Positions 56,161-64,000 of a DNA stretch of 64,000 nucleotides are shown in pieces. Every line of letters begins with the position of its first letter. Position 1 is the stretch's first letter. The notes below the pieces were generated by a model that did no database searches, had not been told where the DNA came from, and saw nothing but the letters and a program-made list of their open reading frames with translations. The stretch is from contig CM060886.1 of the NCBI GenBank assembly GCA_030762935.1, forward strand, positions 32,535,509 to 32,599,508, written 5' to 3'. Source of the stretch: Hymenopus coronatus (Eukaryota > Arthropoda > Insecta > Mantodea > Hymenopodidae). A program made the position numbers and the translations under genes.

Positions 56161-56996
56161 TTACTTTCTCTAGCACGTATGTACCTACATGCAAGTGTAT
56201 AGTAGCTAGAGAAGGTTTCGTACTCCACCCAAAAATTCTATGTTAAAATTTCACTGAAAAGATATGTTTCGGGGTCTCCAGTTGGAAAAGTGCAGTTTTA
56301 GGTCCATGTGTGTATATCTGTGGACAGCATAGCTCAAAAACAAAAAATCCCTTAAAAACTAAACGTGATATTTATGTTTAGTGTTTTCCAAGGATGCAAC
56401 ACGAAGATTTAAAAAAAAAAAAATCCCCCATACAAAACTACCCTTTACATGGAAAAAAATTGAAAATTTTGATTTTTCAAAAACTGTTCTAACATTATAT
56501 TTAAAATACTGTATATTAAAAATATTTACATTATAAATAAAGTGTATATTTTGAATTTTCTATGAACAGTCTCTGAAGTCCGCTTTTTTTTTTGGGCGAG
56601 TTTTGCAGAACTTTTCACAACTGTTGAACTATAGGATATGGACAAAAATGTAGATTTCTTTAAAACGCATAGTATATACGTTTTTCTGGCAGAGTAGACC
56701 ACTTATTCCTTGTTATTGGTTTCAGTTTTGAGCTATCTAACTTTTCTCAAACGGGATTCTGTAAAACAAATAAAACCTCAATTGTTTCACATAGCGACTC
56801 GCTTTTAAGAGATTGGTCTATCTTTTAGTCTAATGCATTCCCTTATTCCTCTTCTTCTTACAAAGAAGTAAGTAAAAATATCAAATCTGCTAATGGTTAT
56901 CTCGATTATCATGAAGTAGATAAAAGAATAATCTCTTGTAAGAATAGTTTGTAGTTGGAGCAACTAGAGAAACTTAAATGAATGGAACAAATCAGA
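56161..56996 (-). repeat. HER34, diverged full-length copy
   Basis: 3' end TTACTTTCTCTAGCACGTAT with an asymmetric palindrome (an extra CCTACATGCAAG); body diverged; 5' end GGAACAAATCAGA. Its 5' module (CAACTAGAGAAACTTAAATG) is neither the A nor the B type. Confidence 0.85.
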
Positions 56997-57045
56997 TTTT
57001 TTAAATTTTTATTTTCTCCACGTGGCCATGCTCGTTAGCAGTATG

Positions 57046-57716
57046 ACGTCAGGGGTGTCATTGTTTGCTACTTTGTTCCATATGGCAGAACAGTGACCCT
57101 ACAGTACTATAGGAACTTCCTGGTGCGACAGTGACGTTCGGGAGAAACGTCAGGATCTTGTGCAATAATCCTACACGACAATGCAAAACTACATAAAGCA
57201 GAGTGTGTAGGGCAGCTACTGCGACTTTGGGGATGGGAAGAATTGGAGCATCCACCCTACTCTCCCGACATTTTGCCCTGTGACTTTGATCTCATTCGAA
57301 AGATTAAGGAACCACTTCGTGGTAGGCCGTTTGCAACACGAGAGGACATTGCTAAAACTTTGCGCGAACAGATGACCCGATTCACACATAGTGCGGCAAA
57401 TGCTGCAGCAATTGGTATTCAGCACTTCCCACATCGTTGGCAGCGTGTGGTGACAGTAGCAGGGGACTACTCTGAGGGTCTTTAGGCCTAGTATATGTAC
57501 TGTGTTGTCATTCTTTTGCACCGTGAAGGCCATATTGCCGTGTATACTACCGTAATAAAATAGTGTGATACGATATTCAGTGCTAATCATTGTCCACATA
57601 TGTAGTTAACCCCTTGTTATTTCGTTTGCGTATGTCACATATTCCAACCGGACTGGTATCTTCAAGAAAATGAATAGTTGCCATGACTTTTGCCCCAACC
57701 CTCGTATTATTGATAA
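57046..57716 (+). pseudogene. mariner transposase C-terminal half and 3' TIR
   Basis: Begins within the core (GVIVCYFVPYGRTVTLQYYR), one stop follows, then ILHDNAKLHKAECVGQLLRL (second Asp) and HPPYSPDILPCDFDLIRKIK (third Asp 34 residues on, DD34D). It ends AGDYSEGL with a stop at 57483-57485. Downstream sequence to CCAACCCTCGTA (57716) fits the 3' UTR and terminal repeat. The 5' half with the first Asp is absent. From 57243 the frame is open to its stop. It is a different mariner lineage from the others in the window. Confidence 0.88.
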
Positions 57717-58512
57717 GCTATAAAATTCACGCTTATTAAGAATCACATTAGCAGAAATGGTAATGAAAACTTGTAGAATTACTCCCAGGCTAGCTCCATA
57801 ACAGCGTCCAGTGGGCTTAAGTCTTGCAAACCACCCGTTTTGCAGTAGTGATTTGTTTAAAATTTAACAGTAAAAGATAAAAGAAATCTGCGTCGGCAAT
57901 ATTACGCTTCTAATTTTACATACCTAAGAGTTTTGTTTTAGGTAAGTATATCATCTGATTTCCCACTATTTACCTGTTATTTTAACGTTTTATCCAACTT
58001 GGTTGGAGAAAACCAGGACATTGCACACTTTCAGAAGTTGTGTTTTTATGCTTTAATTGCCAATAGACACCACTGATTTATATATTTTTTTCTTCACAAG
58101 AGATGGGTTTATCCGTTTAGCACAAATGTTGGCTGTTCCATCTCCAGTGAATAAATATTTTATAACACTGATAGGGACCCGGGTTTGTCCAACTTTCCCC
58201 TATGTGAAGAATTTGAAAGGCTCTTCTCTTTGCTTGACCAGGAGGAAAAAAGTCTGGTTCTATTCATATGACTTTCATTACCTATTCTGTAAGAAACTAT
58301 TCTTACAAAAGCTTACTCTTTCATCTATCCAATACCATATTTAACCTAAATTACTATCCCACAATATTTAAATAAATTAAAATAATAACAATCTATATTA
58401 GTGTGCACGATGATTATTTTTCTTTTGGCATCTACCCTAAATATGTACTATTTAGGATACATTTATTATGATTAAACTCACCACTGAAAAGTGTCAAAAA
58501 CATGGCGTTGTA
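57717..58512. other. no gene seen; small HER 5' remnant
   Basis: At 58246-58340 the plus strand reads TCTGGTTCTATTCATATGAC then TTTCATTACCTATTCTGTAA and CAAAAGCTTACTCTTTCATC, clearly a decayed HER 5' end. The remainder shows no gene. Confidence 0.55.
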
Positions 58513-59388
58513 TTACTTTCTCTATATGTACCATGTACATAGTGTATAGCGAAGGTATTGCACTCCACCCGAAAATTTGATACCGAGATTTCACCGGAAA
58601 TATATGTTTTAGGGTTCCCTTTATCTAAAAAAAAAAAATTGGGAAAAAGGTCCGCGTGTGTGTATGTGTGTGTGTGTCCGTGTGTCTGTGAAGACGATAA
58701 CTCAAAAACGAAAAGTCGCTAAAATACCAAACTTGGTATTTAAGTTTAGCATCTTCCAGGGATGCGACACGAAGATTTTCAGAAAAATCCCCCCTCCTCT
58801 AACCATCATTTACATGGAACACTTTTCAAAAATTTTGATTTTCTTAAAAATGCCTCTAACGATTTTGATTAAAATAGCATATATTGAAGATATTGAACTG
58901 AGAAATAAAATGCATATCTTACTTTCTGAGAATAGTCTCTGAAGACTTCTTTATTCTGGATGAACTTTACTGAATTTTGCATAACTACTAAATTGTAAGA
59001 GATGGACAAAAACTTACAACACCAAAAATGTAGAGCACGTTAAAACACACTATTTATGTTATATACATTTTTTTTCGTGGAGTTGATCGTTTTTGAGATA
59101 TACCTTGTTTTTGGTTTCAGCTTTGAAAAAGTTATACTTTTCTCATATAGGAGTTTGTTAACTCCTGTCCATACAGACAAAGGAACTTCAGTCACATAGC
59201 AATCAGCTTTTGACTATTCCTTTAACCTATGGTACTTCCTTATTTCGCTTATACTTTCAAGGAAGCAAGTAATAAGACTATTCCTGCTATTTTTTCTCGT
59301 TTAGCATGAAGTAAATGAAGGTATAAGCTTTTTAAAAATAATTTGTTGCAGAGAAGTAGAGAAAGTCATGTGAATGCAACACATCAGA
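58513..59388 (-). repeat. HER35, full length, module A
   Basis: From TTACTTTCTCTATATGTACC to CAACACATCAGA, all blocks present. Shares several variants with HER28 (GAGATATACCTTGTTTTTGG). Confidence 0.92.
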
Positions 59389-59901
59389 TGTTTTAGTCTT
59401 TGTATTTACAAATGTTATAAGCAGTCTATGTGCTGATGCAAGTAAACTTTTCTATTTTAATGTACACAACATGTTGGTACCAAACTCATAACGGGATATA
59501 ACAACATTATGTTACACTGAGTAAACTCCTGTGCCTTTCATCACTAGGTTACACATGGAGGTTCAAACAGGCACTCGGTAATCAATTTGATGGATTTGTT
59601 TACTTCTAATTTCTCTAACTCGTTGAATGTAGCACCAGCAATTCTCTCGGCTGTGTAACGAACCTTTAATGTATTTTGGCAAACAGTTCATGCCGAACCC
59701 CAATATTAGTCATGATAATGTAGTAGGTACAGTTCATCATTTTATCCTGCTTGATTACGTGCGCGGGATATTCCCTCCTAATCAACTATAAAACAAACAT
59801 CACGCATGGAATAAATTCAATTGCTTATATATTCAAACTAATTAATGTTCAAACTCAATAAAATTTACATATAGAGTTTTTAGAAATTCTCCTGGTTTAT
59901 A
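59389..59901. other. no gene seen
   Basis: Unassigned sequence between HER35 and the SINE cluster. Confidence 0.5.
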
Positions 59902-60165
59902 GCCGCCCTCCGTGGTGTAATGGTTACCATGCTCACTTTATATACACAAGGTTGCGGGTATGGATTTTTTCGGGTGTAGTATGGCTTACTTCGGAAGGAA
60001 AGTAAAGCCGTTAGTCCCGGGTCGTAGATTTACGGCACGTAAAAGAACCTCAAATCTGATTCAGAGGCCTCTGAGCAAAATTAAGCGGTCTTTCACGCCC
60101 AATATAGAATGGGGTGCTGAGAAATACAGCAGTTAAAGAACGTCCATAAATAACACGACATTTTT
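59902..60165 (+). mobile_element. SINE A copy
   Basis: Head CGCCCTCCGTGGTGTAATGG, with the B box damaged by a deletion (GGTTGCGGGTATGGATTTTT). The body is the best preserved in the window: GGCTTACTTCGGAAGGAAAG, GGGTCGTAGATTTACGGCAC and AATATAGAATGGGGTGCTGA, ending in a T-run. Confidence 0.87.
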
Positions 60166-60208
60166 TTAACATTTCATTTATTCACTTATACTAAGATTTT
60201 AAAGGCCA

Positions 60209-60440
60209 GACCGCGCCGTGGCCGAGTGATTAGACCACTCGCCTCTCACCTAGACGGCCCGGGTTCGTTCCCAAGCGACCATATGTGAGATTTGTGGTGG
60301 ACAAAGCGGCACTGGGATGGGTTTTCTCGGGGTTCTCCGGTTTCCTCCGCCATCGCATTCCACCGGTGCTTCATCTTCATTCATGTATCATCAGTGTAAC
60401 CACCTGCGGGCGTTAAACACTACCAAAATTTTTTTTTAAA
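60209..60440 (+). mobile_element. SINE B copy
   Basis: tRNA-like head with A box CGTGGCCGAGTGATTAGACC and B box GGGTTCGTTCCC, body ATGTGAGATTTGTGGTGGAC, GGTTTCCTCCGCCATCGCAT and CATCAGTGTAACCACCTGCG, tail CTACCAAAATTTTTTTTTA. It is the intact reference for the fragment at 10925-11085. Confidence 0.87.
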
Positions 60441-60524
60441 GATCATGGATGAATAAAATACAAAAAAAAATCCAGCATGAATAGTAAAATCAGGTTAGAA
60501 ATATTGGATCAAATAACATGCACT

Positions 60525-60680
60525 GCCTTCTATTGGAGGGTAGAGAAACTATACATACCAAAGTTGGATAGAAAGAGTCAGACTGAAAAATTAAATTCCA
60601 TTGCCGGGATTTGAAACACGGATCTCCCGGTCTCCAGCCGGTTGCTCTACCACTGAGCTACTATGGCAACATGCCGGCAT
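60525..60680 (-). mobile_element. SINE F copy, minus strand
   Basis: Head ATAGTAGCTCAGTGGTAGAG and B box GTTTCAAATCCC on the minus strand, then GGCAATGGAATTTAATTTTT and CAGTCTGACTC-type sequence. Paired in inverted orientation with the copy at 60836. Confidence 0.85.
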
Positions 60681-60835
60681 AGCACTGAATTTCTCAACTG
60701 ACTTGTATGAATCCTGGGACTTAAGTACTTACAACATTGTAAGAAGCCATTGAGGTTATCATCACAAAATAATTTGAGATCATCTTGTGGTTTACCGGGA
60801 AACATGCGAGTAAGTAGAGAAATTGAATGCTATGC

Positions 60836-61010
60836 AGGCATGTTGGCATAGTCGATCAGTGGTAGAACAATCTGCTAGAAACGGGAGTTTCGTTGTTCAA
60901 ATCCCGGCTATGGCATTGGATTTAACAGTCTGACTCTACCTATCCAATTTCAGTCCTACACACGGTTTCTGTGAGAAAACAAATTATACACACCAAAGTT
61001 TATTTTTGGA
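60836..61010 (+). mobile_element. SINE F copy, plus strand
   Basis: CATAGTCGATCAGTGGTAGA, GTTGTTCAAATCCCGGCTAT, GGCATTGGATTTAACAGTCT and CTACCTATCCAATTTCAGTC. Inverted relative to 60525-60680, with about 155 bp between, so a transcript across both could fold back. Confidence 0.85.
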
Positions 61011-61289
61011 TAAACTAAAATATTTACAGTATATTTTATTTCGTTATATGTAAAAATGGCTTAGGGGTAGTAAAATGTTTAAGAACTAGATGTTTTATAC
61101 TGGCATTAAAAGCCTATAACGCTGGAAACAACTTTCTTTAAAAAAACAACAAAATATTGAATAATTAAACAAATAATCATAGATGTTTCAGATATAGTTA
61201 AAGCAAACAAGAATGTTTGGAATAAGTTGGGTTTATTTTATGTCATCATTTTTGTCTATTGCTTAATCCTGACAACTTACACAGAGTAA

Positions 61290-61868
61290 TATAAAGTCCT
61301 TAAGAATGAATGGAGCTTACCGGCTACTCCCAGAAATTATACATTTTATTTTATTTAAATATCTTAAATATGCATGTTGTAATCAATATTGTTAAGAGCT
61401 AATTTTGATAACATTGGAAACTTTCGATATGTTCCACATGAAGGTTAGCTTAGGTTGGACAATTTACTTGATTATCATCTGAGGCATCTTTGAAAGATAC
61501 TGTACATAGGTACCAAGTAAGGTATTTAACAGCATTTTCGTTTTGGGTCATGTTGTTCAAACAAACGCAGCACGATATACACAAACAGACCTTTATCTAA
61601 AAAGTTTATGTGTTGCATTCACATAACTTACTCTACAACTCTATAACAAATTATTGTTAACAAGCTTATTCTTTTATCTACAACATGCTAATCTAGATAA
61701 ACATTAGCAAAACTGTCCTTATTGCTTGCTTTCTTGCAAGTAGAAGGAAAAAACCAAAATTATTCCATTCACATGATGTCCTCTATTTAATAGAATTTTC
61801 CTTTTGGGTTATGTTGTTCGAAGAAACAAATGCAGACAGACAAACGCACATGAACCTTTGTCTAAAAA
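61290..61868 (+). repeat. HER36, composite of truncated pieces
   Basis: 61290-61600 is a diverged middle part (GAGTAATATAAAGTCC ... CAAACAGACCTTTATCTAAA). It is followed directly by a 5' part 61603-61750 (TTTATGTGTTGCATTCACAT to GCAAGTAGAAGG), then AAAAAACCAAAATTATTCCA and a second short middle piece ending CCTTTGTCTAAAAA. Successive truncated insertions or deletions in one place. Confidence 0.72.
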
Positions 61869-62650
61869 TCTGATGTGCTCCATTCACATGACTTTCTCTA
61901 TATCTCTGTAAACATTATTGTTAATAAGCTTATCTTTTATTTATTTCATGCTAATCAAGAAAAATTAGAACAGTCTTATTTCTTGCTTTATTGTAACTAG
62001 AAGCGAAATAAGGGAGTACCATAGGTTAAAGTGAAAGGCAAAAGCTGGTTGCTATGTGACTGATGTTCCTTTGTTTGTATGGACAGGAGTTGACAAATTC
62101 CTGTATGAGAAAAGTATGTTTTCCAAAGCTGAAACCAAGAAAAAGGAATATCTCAAAAACGATCAACTCCAGGACAAAAATATATTTAACATAAATTGTG
62201 TGTTTTAACGTGCTCTATATTTGTTGTGTGGTAAGTTTTGGTCCATCACTTACGGTTTAGTAGTTATGCAAAATTCATCCATAATAAAAGTAGTCTTCAG
62301 AGGCTATTCCCAGAAAATTCAAAATATACATTTTATTTGTTAGGTAAATATCTTTAATATATGATATTTTAGTCAAAATTGTTATAGCCTTTTTTAGAAA
62401 ATCAAAATTTTCGAAAAAAGTTCGATCTAAAGGGTAGTTTGGGGTGGGGGGATTTTTCTCAAAATCTTCGTGTCGCATCCCTGGAAGATATAAATTTAAA
62501 TACCAAGTTTGGTATTTTACCGACTTTTCGTTTTTGAGATATCCTGTACACAGACACACGGACACACACGGACCTTTTTCTGAAAGTACTTTTTTGGATA
62601 CAGGGGACCCTAAAACATATATTTCCGGTGAAATCTCGGTATCAAATTGT
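61869..62650 (+). repeat. HER37, module A, 3' end missing
   Basis: Starts TCTGATGTGCTCCATTCACA after an A-run. Very similar to HER1 (TTTCTTGCTTTATTGTAACT, ATGTTCCTTTGTTTG). Stops after GGTGAAATCTCGGTATCAAATTG without the hairpin. Confidence 0.9.
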
Positions 62651-62945
62651 CAAAAATTATTCTTCTGTCTACATCATTCTAACCTAGATAAACATTAGCA
62701 GATATTGTTCTCATTATTTGCTTCCTTGTATCTAGAAGGGAAAAACCAAACGTGTTCCATTCACATGATTGCCTCTAGTAGTTTGGCAAACATACCTTTT
62801 ATTCAAAAGACTATTATTTTATCTGTATAATGCTAATCAAGATAAACATTAACAGAATTGTACTAGCTTTTTGAAATACAAGGGAAATAGGAAAATACAC
62901 AGGCTAAAGCAATAGTCTCTTCCTTTAAAAGCCGGTTGCTATGTG
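62651..62945 (+). repeat. HER38, two 5'-part scraps
   Basis: 62655-62745 (TTCTGTCTACATCATTCTAA ... CTAGAAGGG) and 62747-62945 (AAACGTGTTCCATTCACATG to AAAGCCGGTTGCTATGTGA). Both pieces carry the join AAAAACCAAA after the GTAGAAGG segment, as in HER36, so they share one deletion-derived source. Confidence 0.72.
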
Positions 62946-62953
62946 AAATAAAA

Positions 62954-63707
62954 TCTGATGTGTACCATTTACATGACATTCTCTATATCCCTGCAACAAA
63001 TTATTCTTAAAAAACTTATACTTCTATTAACTTCATGCTAATCAGTAAAACATTAGCAGAAATAGCCCTATTACTTGCTTCCTTGTAAGTAGAGGTGAAA
63101 TAAGGAAGTACCATAGGTTAAAGTGATAATCAAAAGCTGGTTGCTATGTCACTGAAATTCCTTTGTTTGTATGGGCAGCAGTTGACAAATTCCTGTGTGA
63201 GAAATGTATAAGTTTTTCATAGCAGAAACCAAAAATAAGGAATGTCACAAAAACGACGAACTGCACGAAAAAAATCAGTATAACATAAATTGTGTGTTTT
63301 AACGTGCACTAAAAATTTTTATAGTAAGTTTTGTCCATCTTTTACGGTTGAGCAGTTATTCAAAATTCAGTAAAATTCATCCAGAATAAACTACTCTTTA
63401 GAGCTTATTCTCAGAAAATTCAAGATATACATTTCATTTGTGAGGTAAATATCTTTAATATACGAAATTTTAATCAAAATCGTCAGAGCCATATTTGAGA
63501 AAATCAAAATTTTCGAAAAAAGTTCCATGTAAAGGGTAGTTGGGAGTGGGGTGATTGTTCTCAGAATATTGGTGTCGCATCCCTGGAAGATACTAAACTT
63601 AAATACCAAGTTTGGTATTTTACATATTTTTCGTTTTTGAGTTATCGTGTTCACGGACACACCGACACACACACACACACACACGGACCTTTTTCCGAAA
63701 ATGCTTT
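62954..63707 (+). repeat. HER39, module A, cut at the CA tract
   Basis: Starts TCTGATGTGTACCATTTACA; body nearly identical in variants to HER16. After GGACCTTTTTCCGAAAATGC it meets HER40 in the opposite orientation; the conserved block and hairpin are missing. Confidence 0.9.
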
Positions 63708-64000
63708 ATACTTTCTCTTACCCCGTATGTACAATGTACATAGGGATAGAGAAGTATTGTATTCCACCCAAAAATTCGATGTCGAGATTTCACCAGAAAT
63801 ACATGATTCAGGACTCCCTGAATCCAAAAAAGAGCATTTCCAGAAGAAGGCCCATGTGTGTGTGTGTGTGTGTGTCCGTGTGTCTGTGAACACGATAACT
63901 CAAAAACGAAAAGTAGCTAAAATACCAAACTTGGTATTTAAGTTCGGTATGTTCTAGTGATGCGACACGAAGATTTTGTAAAAAATTTCCCCGCCCCAAA
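63708..64000 (-). repeat. HER40, cut by window end
   Basis: 3' end (TACTTTCTCTTACCCCGTAT, TGTACAATGTACATAGGGAT) on the minus strand, TG tract, TTGGTATTT segment and the start of the G-rich box. The rest lies outside the window. Confidence 0.88.

Noticed and set aside
60209..60280. Possible tRNA-Ser/Leu-like gene
   Set aside because: It is the head of a SINE B copy with a shared non-tRNA body; no sign of an independent functional tRNA.
1..64000. HER as a satellite array
   Set aside because: Copies are in both orientations, interspersed with other sequence, and only a few are head to tail; this is an interspersed element, not a tandem satellite.

Overview
The window is AT-rich, intron-scale eukaryotic DNA, and every protein-like stretch I can recognise belongs to a mobile element. 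The content is a dense mixture of Tc1/mariner-superfamily transposase remnants, tRNA-headed SINEs with exact target duplications, degraded non-LTR retrotransposon tails, microsatellites and one very abundant non-autonomous repeat. This fits an arthropod genome (insect or arachnid). I cannot name the species from sequence alone. I see no convincing host gene, no rRNA, no functional tRNA, no CRISPR array, no bacterial operon and no virus.

The main component is one interspersed family, called HER here (hairpin-ended repeat, a label for this report only). By eye there are about 40 complete, truncated or old copies in both orientations, covering roughly 45% of the window. I define + as running from the end that starts TCTGATG to the end that finishes ...AGAGAAAGTAA. 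A full copy is about 830-900 bp. It has: a 5' end TCTGATGTG with a small ATGTG/CACAT stem; a decamer ACTTTCTCTA about 22 bases in; an AT-rich body; a G-rich box; a CA/TH-like microsatellite near the 3' third; a conserved block (CCGGTGAAATCTCGGTATCG); and a near-perfect palindrome of about 40 nt centred on ACTATGTACATAGT at the 3' end, whose outer arm is the inverse of the 5' decamer. No target-site duplication is evident. This layout resembles non-autonomous Helitron/Helentron-type elements (HINE/DINE-1-like), but no Rep/helicase partner is present and the class is inference. Two 5' modules exist (A: ...CTATATCTCTGCAACAAATT; B: ...CTAGCTGCTCTACAAA) on a shared 3' half.

Layout. 0-4 kb: HER1-3 and a LINE tail. 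4.7-8 kb: a TIR element, a diverged direct duplication and a dead mariner. 8-17 kb: SINEs and HER4-10. 18.5-26 kb: HER11-16, including a SINE with exact duplications and a 550-bp GA-rich satellite inside HER15. 26.4-29 kb: HER17 split by a 1.48-kb transposon with about 160-bp TIRs. 31-41 kb: an internally deleted mariner, HER19-26, several SINEs, and a TIR element split by HER24. 41.8-43.5 kb: a LINE tail split by a mariner. 43.5-50 kb: HER27-30 and another mariner. 52-53.6 kb: a mariner followed by a 200-bp insertion containing a perfect 74-bp-arm palindrome. 54-64 kb: HER32-40, a mariner 3' half and a SINE cluster.

The elements do not form a cooperating gene system. Their relations are nesting and parasitism: transposons and SINEs sit inside older HER copies, HERs sit inside other elements and inside one another, and the nesting gives a relative chronology. 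All transposase genes seen carry stops, frameshifts, deletions or a lost catalytic residue, so none looks active here.
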